From assembly GCA_944380875.1 (NCBI GenBank), contig CALWJA010000099.1:34359-98358 (forward strand): a stretch of DNA of 64,000 nt, written 5' to 3'. The notes beneath the pieces are model-generated. The model saw only the letters and a program-made list of their open reading frames with translations, was not told where the DNA came from and searched no databases. How positions within the stretch are numbered: position 1 is the first letter of the stretch; each line of letters starts with the position of its first letter. Shown here piece after piece: positions 8,664 to 17,575 of the stretch. This DNA comes from an uncultured Clostridia bacterium. Lineage in GTDB: Bacteria > Bacillota > Clostridia > Oscillospirales > Acutalibacteraceae. The position numbers were made by a program, and so were the translations under genes.

Positions 8664-10079
8664 ATGCATTTGCGTGGAAGAATCCATCACAACAGGTCCT
8701 ATGAGATGGATATGTGCAGCGGCCCGCTGCTGAAAAAAATTCTGATCTATGCCTTACCGCTGGTGCTTTCCGGTGTCTTGCAGCTGCTTTTTAATGCAGC
8801 AGATATTATTGTCGTAGGGCGGTTCACAGGAAGTTCGGCTTTGGCAGCGGTAGGTTCAACCGGTTCGCTGATTAATCTTCTTGTAAACCTCTTTATCGGC
8901 CTTTCTATTGGCACAAATGTGTTGGTTGCCCGCTATTATGGAGCAAAAGACAGGAAGGCTGTGGAGGAGACTGTACATACATCTATTCTGACGGCGGGAG
9001 TGGGAGGCATTTTCCTTATTTTTGCGGGATTCTTTGCCGCGAGACCTCTTTTGGAAATAATGGGAACCCCGGCGGATGTAATCGATCAAGCGGTTTTGTA
9101 TATGCGCATTTATTTTATAGGAATGCCGGCTTTTATGCTCTACAATTTTGGCGCAGCGGTACTGCGGGCCATCGGTGACACTCGGCGTCCCCTCTATTTT
9201 TTACTGATAGCGGGCATTATCAATGTAATTTTCAATCTGATTTTTGTGATTGTTTTTTCCATGGGAGTAGCGGGCGTAGCGATTGCCACGGTAATTTCGC
9301 AGGTGATTTCCGCCGTTCTGGTCATTCTCTGCCTGTTGCAGACGGAAGGCATGTGCCGTTTAGAGATTTCTAAGCTTCGGATAAACAGACATAAGCTGGT
9401 TATGATGTTGAAAATAGGATTGCCGGCCGGTTTGCAGGGCATCGTTTTCAGTATCTCCAATGTTTTGATTCAGTCTTCTATCAATTCTTTCGGCTCTCAG
9501 GTTATGGCGGGAAATACGGCAGCCAGCAATATTGAAGGTTTTGTATATACGGCTATGAACGCTATCTATCAGACTTCTCTGAGTTTTACCAGCCAAAATT
9601 TAGGTGCGGGGCAGTATAAGCGGATCGATCGTATTTTAAGCCGCTGCCTGATGGTGGTGGCTGTGATTGGCCTGGTGCTTGGAAACGGCGCGTATCTCCT
9701 GGGCACCCAGCTTTTAGGCATTTATTCCACGGAGGCAGAAGTGATCTCCTATGGCCTTGTACGTCTTTCTATTGTTTCCAGCACATATTTCCTCTGCGGT
9801 CTGATGGATGTAATGGTAGGAAGTATACGGGGATTGGGGTATTCCGTGCTTCCCATGCTCGTTTCCCTGACAGGCGCCTGTGCATTCAGGGTGCTTTGGA
9901 TCTTTACGGTGTTTGCTTGGGACAGAACCCTGGTATGCCTCTATATTTCCTATCCTGTTTCCTGGCTGTTGACAGCTTCTGTTCACTTTATTTGTTATCA
10001 GGTGGTGCGCAGACGGGTCTTTCCCAAGGATGTGTTAAAGCAAAGAAAGAAATCTGCAAAGGCAGCAGGGCTATCTTGA
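8664..10079 (+). CDS. MATE family efflux transporter
   Basis: 471-residue integral membrane protein with about twelve helices arranged as two repeats, the usual size for the multidrug and toxin extrusion family (Na+ or H+ antiport of cationic compounds). The first repeat opens with the typical LPLVLSGVLQLLFNAADIIVVGRFTG segment (shown in two parts: LPLVLSGVLQLL and NAADIIVVGRF), and the second opens near residue 250 with KIGLPAGLQGIVFSISN. The substrate cannot be told. It has its own promoter and a terminator downstream. It is distinct from the second MATE protein at 45.2 kb. Confidence 0.9.
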   Translation: MHLRGRIHHNRSYEMDMCSGPLLKKILIYALPLVLSGVLQLLFNAADIIVVGRFTGSSALAAVGSTGSLINLLVNLFIGLSIGTNVLVARYYGAKDRKAVEETVHTSILTAGVGGIFLIFAGFFAARPLLEIMGTPADVIDQAVLYMRIYFIGMPAFMLYNFGAAVLRAIGDTRRPLYFLLIAGIINVIFNLIFVIVFSMGVAGVAIATVISQVISAVLVILCLLQTEGMCRLEISKLRINRHKLVMMLKIGLPAGLQGIVFSISNVLIQSSINSFGSQVMAGNTAASNIEGFVYTAMNAIYQTSLSFTSQNLGAGQYKRIDRILSRCLMVVAVIGLVLGNGAYLLGTQLLGIYSTEAEVISYGLVRLSIVSSTYFLCGLMDVMVGSIRGLGYSVLPMLVSLTGACAFRVLWIFTVFAWDRTLVCLYISYPVSWLLTASVHFICYQVVRRRVFPKDVLKQRKKSAKAAGLS

Positions 10080-10132
10080 TTTTTGTCTATTGGTGCTTGT
10101 AAATATAGGAGACTTTTTTTGAAAGGAAAATG

Positions 10133-10172
10133 AAAGACGGGACGTTTTATATAGCGTCCCGTCTTTTATTTT
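10133..10172. terminator. Terminator between convergent MATE and CmpB-type genes
   Basis: Twelve-base-pair perfect stem AAAGACGGGACG (10133-10144) with CGTCCCGTCTTT (10155-10166), then TTATTTTG. It ends MATE transcription and is placed to act on the converging gene as well. Confidence 0.85.
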
Positions 10173-10202
10173 GCGTTGTTTTCCTTTAACAGGGAATGGA
10201 GT

Positions 10203-10997
10203 CTATCTTTTTTTGTGGGAGTTTCGGCGTTCTTCAGCAGCCTTACGCAGACGAAGAAGAGCCCTCTGGTATTTCCTGGAATCCATGGAAGGAAAGGCAT
10301 GCAGCAAACGCTTTTGCAAAAGTTGAAGGCCCTTTTCAATTTCCTTCTGGCGTTCTTTCAGGTGGCTGCGAAATTCTTCCTGGGAAGTGGCGAGGGATTG
10401 CTGCAAGGATGCAAGACCAGCTTTTCGGCGTTCCTCCGATCGGTTCCGCAGTTCCTCCAGAATGCTTTCCAGCTCCTGCAGTTTTCCGCTGAGCTGCAGG
10501 GCGGTTCGAATAGAAAGAAAGGTATCCGCTCCCAGACAAAGAAGTCCAACGGCGGCAATCCAGGGCAGAAGTGCTTCCGGAATGGATTCCAACAGACGAA
10601 GAACAGGAGGGTGGATACAACGCATCAGAAATACAGCCATAAGGCCGAATAAAAGAGAATTGCGCAGGCATACCCTCCCCTGTATCTGAAACCGCCGGTT
10701 GGAATAATCCCACCAGCGTGTATGAAAGACGGCTTCTAAAAGCCAGCCGGTTATATATTCTACAATGCTGGTTATCAGAACACCGAAAAAATAAAGAAGA
10801 AATAGATTATCTTCAAAAGGAGTAAGCAGGAGGATAATCAGTACGCCTCCCACACCATAGACAGGGCAGATAGGTCCTGTGAGAAATCCACGGTTAATAA
10901 GCCGTTTTGCGGGAATAGAACAGTATATGCTCTCGCACAGCCACCCCAAGAAGCCATATATAAGAAATAAAAGAAACAACAGAATCCAACGGTCCAA
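10203..10997 (-). CDS. CmpB-type membrane protein (putative ABC-transporter type IV, PF06541-like)
   Basis: About 264 residues. Four to five hydrophobic helices fill the first 170 residues, with the family-like segments FLIYGFLGWLCESIY, RGFLTGPICPVYGVGG and EYITGWLLEAVFHTRWWDYS. A charged C-terminal tail of about 90 residues, rich in Glu, Gln, Arg and Leu, should form a coiled coil. The family is annotated as putative ABC-transporter permease, but no ATPase is nearby and the function is not established. Start: TTG 10997 lies seven bases after GGGGGA, whereas the longer GTG start at 11021 has no visible ribosome site. It is followed by the shared terminator. Confidence 0.8.
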   Translation of the reverse strand: MDRWILLFLLFLIYGFLGWLCESIYCSIPAKRLINRGFLTGPICPVYGVGGVLIILLLTPFEDNLFLLYFFGVLITSIVEYITGWLLEAVFHTRWWDYSNRRFQIQGRVCLRNSLLFGLMAVFLMRCIHPPVLRLLESIPEALLPWIAAVGLLCLGADTFLSIRTALQLSGKLQELESILEELRNRSEERRKAGLASLQQSLATSQEEFRSHLKERQKEIEKGLQLLQKRLLHAFPSMDSRKYQRALLRLRKAAEERRNSHKKR

Positions 10998-11125
10998 TTT
11001 TCTTTCCCCCAGAATATCCACTCAGATGTTCAAAGCCTAACAGCTCATACTAGGCAGTATAACGTGCCTTTATATAGGAAAAAGAAACGTTTTGTAAATA
11101 ATTGGTGTATTTTTATTTCAAAAGA

Positions 11126-12484
11126 TTACAAGCTACGAATAAAAAGCAGAATTCCATACAGAATCAAAGCGCCTGCTGCAGGAGGCGCCAGCCACCGGCG
11201 CAGATGAGGGTGGAGTTTCGTGACTTTCAGCAGACGGTTGATACTGAGAGTTGCGTTGAAGATTTCGCTGAAAAACAACACACTGATATATCCGGCAATT
11301 CCCCAGAGGGGGAGGAGAAGAGAGAGGAAAAGAATGCGCAGAAGGGAATCTGCAAAATTGTATTTAAAGGAGTACATCTGCTGATCCAATCCCTTCAGCA
11401 TTCCGTCCACCACATTGTCCAAATACAGAATCGGCACGATGGGCGCCATAATACGCAGCAGATTTCCTGCTTCTGTGCTGCGGTAAAAGAGCTGGCAGAG
11501 TGCATCCGAAAGAGCCAGGAAACAGGCCATTGTGAGAAATGAAAAAAGCAAGGTAAGCCGCATGGCACGTTCTGCCGTGCGGCGGATAAAGCGGCCGTCC
11601 TTTTCGGAAGCCGCCCGAGCCAGTTCCGGGACAAGAAGCGTGCAGAGGGAACCTGCAAAGGAAGCGGGGAAGAATAGCAGAGGCATGACCATTCCCTGGA
11701 CGAGCCCGTATTGGGAAAGAGCGGTTTGGGAGTTGTTTCCGTGCAGGCGCAAGCCCTTGGGGATTAAAAGATTTTCTACGCTGCTAAGGCTGCTGCGGAT
11801 AAAAGAACCGCAGGTCACAGGGGCGCCGATACGAATGATTTCCCGGGAGGAAACGGCTTTCACCGGTTGTTTTTCCTTGTGTCGGCAGATAAGCCACCCT
11901 ACCCCCACTACGGAAAAGGACCCGAATTCCCCAATGGAGGACCCCAGCATAAAGGCTTCCATAGAAGGAAAAAGGGGCAAAAGGGCAATGGATGCCCCTA
12001 TAGTGAGAAGCTGTTCCGTAATTTCAGCCCCAGCGGGCAGGCAGGAATTGCCTCTTGCCAGGAACCAGCCTTTCAGGCAGGCGCAGACAGCCATAAAAGG
12101 AAGCCCGGGAGCGAGAAAACGCAGAGAACGGGCGCATTCGGGGCTGTCCAGAAGGAAGGTGGCCATGGGGTGGGCGCCCAGCAAAAAGACCATGGCGGCC
12201 GAAAGACTCACAAGAAGGGCAATACCGCAGCATTTGCCAATGGTTTTCCGGGAACCTTTTCCTTCTGCCGCCAGACGTGTGGCGGCAAATCCTGCCCCAG
12301 AGGTGCAGAGAGACGAAGCCAGCATAAAAAGGGAAAAAATCAGCTGATACATTCCCATCCCGTCCGTACCGATGGACTGGGCGATATAAGACCGGAATCC
12401 GATGTTCATAAACCGCAGGATCAGGGAACCGGCGGTGAGAATTAATGCGTTGCGGAAAAATTTCCCTTTCCTTGTCATATCCAA
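11126..12484 (-). CDS. spoVB: SpoVB/MurJ-like polysaccharide flippase
   Basis: 452-residue MOP-superfamily membrane protein with about 12-14 helices, beginning KFFRNALILTAGSLILRFMN and followed by the typical IGTDGMGMYQLIFSLFMLAS. SpoVB-type proteins flip lipid-linked precursors and are needed for spore cortex; MurJ-type relatives flip lipid II. With spoIIE nearby but no peptidoglycan genes, I favour SpoVB or a paralogue. AGGAGG at 12491-12496 is six bases from a TTG at 12484 and twelve from an ATG at 12478; either may be the start. Confidence 0.85.
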   Translation of the reverse strand: MDMTRKGKFFRNALILTAGSLILRFMNIGFRSYIAQSIGTDGMGMYQLIFSLFMLASSLCTSGAGFAATRLAAEGKGSRKTIGKCCGIALLVSLSAAMVFLLGAHPMATFLLDSPECARSLRFLAPGLPFMAVCACLKGWFLARGNSCLPAGAEITEQLLTIGASIALLPLFPSMEAFMLGSSIGEFGSFSVVGVGWLICRHKEKQPVKAVSSREIIRIGAPVTCGSFIRSSLSSVENLLIPKGLRLHGNNSQTALSQYGLVQGMVMPLLFFPASFAGSLCTLLVPELARAASEKDGRFIRRTAERAMRLTLLFSFLTMACFLALSDALCQLFYRSTEAGNLLRIMAPIVPILYLDNVVDGMLKGLDQQMYSFKYNFADSLLRILFLSLLLPLWGIAGYISVLFFSEIFNATLSINRLLKVTKLHPHLRRWLAPPAAGALILYGILLFIRSL

Positions 12485-12752
12485 TGTATTCCTCCTGTTT
12501 CCTGCTTGCAGCCTTTGCGCTGGAAACCATATATTTTCGGTAAGCTTAATAGGGCAGAATAAAGAGCACCCATAGCATTCTATTCAGGAAAAGAGAGGAT
12601 TAGGTCTGTTTGGGGCTGTTTTTTCTACTCAGGGTAGTATATAATAGAAAACAACAGTCTCAGACACCGGATGAAGAACGAGGACGGAAGTTTGGCATCA
12701 AGGCATTCGGAATGTATAGAAGACAAAATATGGCTGGAATGAGGGAATATAT

Positions 12753-13682
12753 ATGGAAAATCAGGTTTGGACAGAAGTCTGCGCCACTGTGAAAGCGGAA
12801 GATGTAGACAGAGCGGGGGATATCGCCCAGATGACGGTTCCCTATGGCATATATATTGAGGACTATTCCCATTTGGAGGAAGAAGCCTGGGAAATTGCCC
12901 ATATTGATTTTATTGATGAAGAACTTTTAAAGAAAGATCGTTCCGTAGGGAAAATCCATATTTATATCAGCCCTGAGGAAAATCCCGCGGAGGCCGTGGC
13001 GTTCCTCAGTGAACGGTATTCCGCCGAGCACATAGAGCATACCATCGATACCGCCTCCTGCATGACAGAAGACTGGATCAACAATTGGAAAAAATATTTT
13101 AAACCCATCCCCGTGGGCAAAAAGCTTTTGATCCGCCCCACCTGGGAAGAAACGGAGAATCCGGAAGGACGCAAGATCCTCCATCTGGAACCGGGCCTGG
13201 CTTTTGGTACAGGCACCCATGAAACAACCAGGCTCTGCATGGAACTGTTGGAGGAATATGTGAAGCCGGGCAGTTCTCTGTTGGATGTAGGCTGCGGCAG
13301 CGGGATTCTTTCTGTAGCTGGGCTCCTTTTGGGTGCGGATTCCGCCGTAGGCGTGGATATAGATGAGCTGGCTGTAAAGACAGCTTTGCAGAACGCGGAG
13401 CTAAACGGAGTAAAAGACCGCTTTACAGGCATCTGCGGCAACCTGACAGATAAGATTTCTGGCACCTTTGATGTGGTTGTGGCTAATATTGTGGCCGATA
13501 TTGTGATTTCCCTGACGGCTGACGTGAAGCGTTTTATGAAGCCCGATGGCGTTTATCTTATGAGCGGCATTATCGACACCCGGGAACAGGATGTTCTGCA
13601 GGCATTGGAAGGCCGTTTTCAGGTAATTGCCCGCCGGGAAGAAAAGGGTTGGGTCGCTTTGGCGGCCAAAGCCCTGGTTTAA
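12753..13682 (+). CDS. prmA: Ribosomal protein L11 methyltransferase
   Basis: 309-residue class I SAM-dependent methyltransferase that trimethylates L11. Residues 1-120 are the substrate-binding region, with the family segment DWINNWKKYFKPIPVG; the linker has LEPGLAFGTGTHETTRLC; SAM motif I is LLDVGCGSGILSVAG near residue 177; the catalytic-domain motif VVANIVADI is near 247. The length fits the family. In many Firmicutes it follows dnaK-dnaJ, but here it stands alone with a weak promoter candidate (TATAAT at 12640-12645). Confidence 0.95.
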   Translation: MENQVWTEVCATVKAEDVDRAGDIAQMTVPYGIYIEDYSHLEEEAWEIAHIDFIDEELLKKDRSVGKIHIYISPEENPAEAVAFLSERYSAEHIEHTIDTASCMTEDWINNWKKYFKPIPVGKKLLIRPTWEETENPEGRKILHLEPGLAFGTGTHETTRLCMELLEEYVKPGSSLLDVGCGSGILSVAGLLLGADSAVGVDIDELAVKTALQNAELNGVKDRFTGICGNLTDKISGTFDVVVANIVADIVISLTADVKRFMKPDGVYLMSGIIDTREQDVLQALEGRFQVIARREEKGWVALAAKALV

Positions 13683-13770
13683 GCCGGCTGAAAGCAGAGT
13701 TTTTATTCGGGAAAATGAGAAAACCCGGGCCTTTTGGCATGGATCGCGGCAATAAAAAGACGGATAAGCG

Positions 13771-13809
13771 AAAATAAAAAAGCGGCGGACGATATTTTCG
13801 TCCGCCGCT
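13771..13809 (-). terminator. Terminator downstream of egsA
   Basis: Twelve-base-pair perfect stem (13781-13792 with 13798-13809, AGCGGCGGACGA arms). Read on the minus strand it is followed by TTTTTTATTTTCG, so it terminates egsA transcription. Confidence 0.88.
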
Positions 13810-13839
13810 TTGCTTACGGTGTATACGGTTAGAAAAAGG

Positions 13840-15129
13840 TTAGCGGTCTGTTTCGGTAAACAGCCCATCCATCTCAAACATTTTCAGCATACGCATAAAG
13901 GTTAAACGGTTGCGTACATAGGGAGAAAGCTTACAGGTAAGCTCCAGCATGGATTCAGGAAGGCCGATATCTGTCAGGCTCTTTACCCCGCCAACCTGGT
14001 CGATCAGGCGGCAAATTTCTTCTTCTGAGGGGATCTGATCGATAATTTTGATAATCTCGGGAACTTTTTCCGCCAGGACAGAAGCATCCACCTTATCCAA
14101 AGGATTGGGGGTATTTTCCTTAATCAGTTCTTCCAGCATATCCGGTTTTTTCACATGTTCCTTGAGGAAATCCATTTCCACATCCATGTGAGGCTTAACA
14201 GAATAGGCGCCCTTGCGGAGCAATTCGGCCGCTTTGTGATACACCCGGGCAGACAGCACCAAACCCACGGATACTTTTTCACCATGATAGAAATCTACAA
14301 AATCGTTAATCATTTCCATTTCCCAGGTATGGGACATATGGTGTTCCGCGCCGGAAGCAGGGCGGGAATTTCCTACCATCTGCATAGCGAGACCGGAAAG
14401 CAGAAGCGCATACATCAGCTCTTCGCAGGCTTCTTTTTTACCTTCTTTGATCTCTGGCAGGCAAGCGCATACTTTGGCCAAAGCTTCCTCTTCCAGCTGG
14501 CAGACACGATCGCAGATATATTCTCCCGTAACCGCATGACTGATCTTCCAATCTGCCAGAGCGGTGTATTTGCCTAAAAGATCCGATACGCCGGATGCAT
14601 TGAGACGGATGGGCGCTTTTGCGAAGATGTCGCTGTCTGCTACCACGAAAATGGGAGCCACAGCGGGGAAGGTTTGCTTGCAGCCGTGCCATGTCATAGC
14701 GGCGACAGTGGAAACAAAACCGTCAACGCTGGCGGCGGTGGGCACAGAGATAAAAGGAACGCCGATCTTATGGGCGACAAAACGAGTGGCGTCATGGACG
14801 GTTCCGGATCCTACAGCCAGCATCACATCCGTTTCCCCGACCTTTGCGAGCTTTTCTTCCACCATAGCAACGGCATGCTCGTTTGCATGGAGATTGGTGG
14901 GATCCAGAACGATCAGGCCGCTTTCGGGAAGCAGTTCCATAACGGCTTCGCCAGCCACCCGATATGTATTTTCATCGCATATAACAACAGGCTTCTGGAA
15001 CCCTTTTTTCGCAATGAGCCCCGGCAGCCTCCGGATGGCACCGGATTCAATAAAGATATCTTCCACAACAATTTCATGCACATGCCCGCAAGGACAAGGC
15101 TTAGCAAATTCTGCCACATCAATTTTCAT
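13840..15129 (-). CDS. egsA: sn-glycerol-1-phosphate dehydrogenase (AraM/EgsA type)
   Basis: NAD(P)H-dependent, metal-requiring reduction of dihydroxyacetone phosphate to sn-glycerol-1-phosphate, the archaeal lipid backbone; Bacillus uses it to make heptaprenylglyceryl phosphate. 429 residues. The nucleotide-binding motif is GSGTVHDATRFVA, followed by PTAASVDGFVSTVAAMT; metal-binding histidines appear in SGAEHHMSHTWEM. The N-terminal PCPCGHVHEI Cys/His cluster is seen in bacterial AraM relatives. The ATG at 15129 follows AAAGGAG. No arabinose genes and no heptaprenylglyceryl phosphate synthase gene are present in this window, so the downstream product is not shown. Confidence 0.92.
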   Translation of the reverse strand: MKIDVAEFAKPCPCGHVHEIVVEDIFIESGAIRRLPGLIAKKGFQKPVVICDENTYRVAGEAVMELLPESGLIVLDPTNLHANEHAVAMVEEKLAKVGETDVMLAVGSGTVHDATRFVAHKIGVPFISVPTAASVDGFVSTVAAMTWHGCKQTFPAVAPIFVVADSDIFAKAPIRLNASGVSDLLGKYTALADWKISHAVTGEYICDRVCQLEEEALAKVCACLPEIKEGKKEACEELMYALLLSGLAMQMVGNSRPASGAEHHMSHTWEMEMINDFVDFYHGEKVSVGLVLSARVYHKAAELLRKGAYSVKPHMDVEMDFLKEHVKKPDMLEELIKENTPNPLDKVDASVLAEKVPEIIKIIDQIPSEEEICRLIDQVGGVKSLTDIGLPESMLELTCKLSPYVRNRLTFMRMLKMFEMDGLFTETDR

Positions 15130-15296
15130 ACAATTACGCACTCCTTTTTCTTGCCGGTCCCGCCGAGGAATCTTGTTTCCCCGCCCCAGGGCCCTTGACC
15201 ATATGATTCTGCGGCATGCTTTTCCACCGGAGACAGGGGATTTTCCTGCGATTCGGCCGGTAAGATAAAGCCGCATTCATTCTTTAGTATACCATA

Positions 15297-16403
15297 TCAA
15301 TCTTCTTCTGTATAGTTTCCCAGAAAAGAAAACCGAGGCAGTTCTGCGGATAGGGAACAGAGAAGGTTTAGAGTATGGGGTTCTCGTATGTTACCGGAAA
15401 AGTCTAGATAGAAATCATATTCGAATCGGCTTCCAGGGATGGGGCGGCTTTCAATTTTGGTCAGGTTGAGCCCTGCCTGGGAAAACCGGGAGAGAATGGC
15501 GTTCAGGGAACCCGTAACGTGAGGGAGGGAGAAACAAAGACTGATTTTTTCTGCGTTTTGGGGAATATACAGTTTCCGGCTGATCTGGATAAACCGGGTG
15601 CAGTTATTGGAATTGTTCTGAATATCCCGCAGAAGAATAGGAAGCCCTGCTTTTTCGGCTGCTTCCGCAGAGCAGATGGCCGCCTGCCCTTCTTTTTTTG
15701 CGAGGAAAGGTGCTTCGGCCGTGCTGGAGCATGGGCAGGCGCGAAGACCTTTTTCGGCAATCAGCTCCGAACATTGGGAAAGTGCCTGGGGATGGGAATA
15801 GACTTTTTCAAAGGTTTTCCCCTTTTCCCCGCAGAGGCAATGATGGATATACAAAGTCTCGGCTCCTACGATATAAAACCGGTATTTCAAAATAAGATCA
15901 TATACCTGCTCTACCGAGCCGGCAGAGGAGTTTTCTACCGGTAAGATGCCAAAAGGCGCTTTTCCTTCCGCCACAGCCTGAAAAATTTCGGGAAAAGTGG
16001 AGTAAAAAAGCGGAGTAGCTCCCGGAAGAAGACGCTTAGAGGCTTCGTGGGAGAAGGAACCGGGGGCGCCGAATACTGCCACTTCCGATGCGGAAAGGGG
16101 AGGCTCCTCTGCGTTTTGGAGCACATTGCGAAGTTCCTGGCCGCTGCTCAGAAGCTCATGCTGCAGCCCGCGGCTGATGCTCATGATAGCAGAATACAAA
16201 ACTTTGGCTTCGCTTTTATACGTATGGGCTTTTTCATAAACCTTATCTAAAATAGCCTGCTCCCGGGCTTCATTCAAAATGGGAATTCCTTTTTCTTTCT
16301 TGATCTCGGCCACTTCCCTAGAACAATCCATTCTGGCCTCAAAAAGCGGAAGAAGCTTACTGTCTATTTCGTCTATCTTTGTTCGGGTTTCCTCCAATGT
16401 CAT
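15297..16403 (-). CDS. pheA: Bifunctional chorismate mutase / prephenate dehydratase
   Basis: Converts chorismate to prephenate and then to phenylpyruvate. Residues 1-85 form an AroQ-type helical chorismate mutase (EETRTKIDEIDSKLLPLFEARM). Residues 110-285 form the dehydratase (VAVFGAPGSFSHEASKRL; GILPVENSSAGSVEQVYDLI). Residues 290-365 form a C-terminal ACT domain with a regulatory ESRPIPG-like motif (SRPIPGSRFEYDFYLDF), which implies feedback inhibition by phenylalanine. Last gene of the aromatic operon; its ATG overlaps the aroC stop as ATGA and follows AGGAGG. Confidence 0.95.
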   Translation of the reverse strand: MTLEETRTKIDEIDSKLLPLFEARMDCSREVAEIKKEKGIPILNEAREQAILDKVYEKAHTYKSEAKVLYSAIMSISRGLQHELLSSGQELRNVLQNAEEPPLSASEVAVFGAPGSFSHEASKRLLPGATPLFYSTFPEIFQAVAEGKAPFGILPVENSSAGSVEQVYDLILKYRFYIVGAETLYIHHCLCGEKGKTFEKVYSHPQALSQCSELIAEKGLRACPCSSTAEAPFLAKKEGQAAICSAEAAEKAGLPILLRDIQNNSNNCTRFIQISRKLYIPQNAEKISLCFSLPHVTGSLNAILSRFSQAGLNLTKIESRPIPGSRFEYDFYLDFSGNIREPHTLNLLCSLSAELPRFSFLGNYTEED

Positions 16404-17575
16404 ACCTTTTCCTCCTTTGGGGGCTGTTGGGATTCTTCTGTATCTTTAGTATCAAAGGGTTTGGCCGCGGGTTGTAGGCAGGCAGGAGGGGCCGACAGGA
16501 GTAGCTCCAGCATGGCAACGGCGGCAGCGCTTTCTGCTACGGGTATGGCCCTTGGCACCACACAGGGATCGTGTCTTCCATGAATGGATAAAGCCACGTT
16601 TTTTTTCGCTGCAAGATCTACGCTTTCCTGTTCCCTTCCTATGGAGGGAGTGGGCTTTAAAGCAACGCGGAAGAGGATGGGGGCCCCTGTGGTAATGCCG
16701 CCCAGAATGCCGCCCGCTTTGTTGCCCGCTATCTGCATACGACCGTCTTCATACCGGTAGGGATCGTTATTTTCGCTGCCGTGGAGCTGGGCGGTACCGA
16801 AACCAGCGCCGAATTCCACACCCTTTACCGCCGGTATACCGAACAGGATGGAGGAAAGGAGGGATTCTACACCGCCGAATAAGGGGCCTCCCAGCCCGCC
16901 TGGCATACCCGTAACGGCACATTCCACAACTCCGCCTACACTATCGAGAGCCATGCGCGCTTCCTCAATTACGGCCCGCATCTCTTTTTCTTTTTCCGGG
17001 TCGATTACAGAGAAATATGCGGTGGATAACCGTTCCATCAGAGAATCGGGAATATGGGTCTCCGGGAAAAGAGTATCCTGAACGGAGCCTATGGAAGCAG
17101 CATGCCCTGCAATGCGGATTCCCCGGCGGAAAAGAATTTGGCGGCATATAGCGCCAGCAGCACACAGACAGGCGGTTAGGCGCCCGGAGAAATGCCCGCC
17201 GCCCCGGATATCGTTATAGCCGGCGTATTTCAGATAAGCGGCATAATCCGAATGGCCCGGCCTGGGGACCCGGTCAAGGGAACCGTAATCCCGGGAACGG
17301 GTGTTGGTGTTTTCGATGAGGATGCATAGAGGCGCACCTGTGGTAATTCCATTCAGGACACCGCTTACAATTTTGGGCGTATCGGCTTCTTTCCGGGGAG
17401 TAGAGCTTTTATCCCTGCCGGGAGCCCGGCGGCTCATTTGCAGAAGAAGGGCGTTTTCGTCAATAACTTCCCCGGCCGGAAGCCCATCCAGCACCAAGCC
17501 GATGGCTGGGCCGTGGCTTTCCCCAAAGATGGAAAGGCGTAAATTATTCCCCCATACAGATGCTGCTGCACACAT
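16400..17575 (-). CDS. aroC: Chorismate synthase
   Basis: FMN-dependent conversion of EPSP to chorismate. About 391 residues. Family motifs are FGESHGPAIGLVLDG near the start, RAPGRDKSSTPRKE, RPGHSDYAAYLKY, GGGHFSGRLTA and, late in the protein, HGRHDPCVVPRA. The C-terminal 25 residues are Pro/Lys/Glu-rich and poorly conserved. AGGAGG at 17584-17589 is eight bases from ATG 17575 but only two from ATG 17581, so the second ATG is chosen. The start lies inside the end of aroA (32-base overlap) and the stop overlaps pheA by four bases, so translation of the three genes is probably coupled. Confidence 0.96.
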   Translation of the reverse strand: MCAAASVWGNNLRLSIFGESHGPAIGLVLDGLPAGEVIDENALLLQMSRRAPGRDKSSTPRKEADTPKIVSGVLNGITTGAPLCILIENTNTRSRDYGSLDRVPRPGHSDYAAYLKYAGYNDIRGGGHFSGRLTACLCAAGAICRQILFRRGIRIAGHAASIGSVQDTLFPETHIPDSLMERLSTAYFSVIDPEKEKEMRAVIEEARMALDSVGGVVECAVTGMPGGLGGPLFGGVESLLSSILFGIPAVKGVEFGAGFGTAQLHGSENNDPYRYEDGRMQIAGNKAGGILGGITTGAPILFRVALKPTPSIGREQESVDLAAKKNVALSIHGRHDPCVVPRAIPVAESAAAVAMLELLLSAPPACLQPAAKPFDTKDTEESQQPPKEEKV

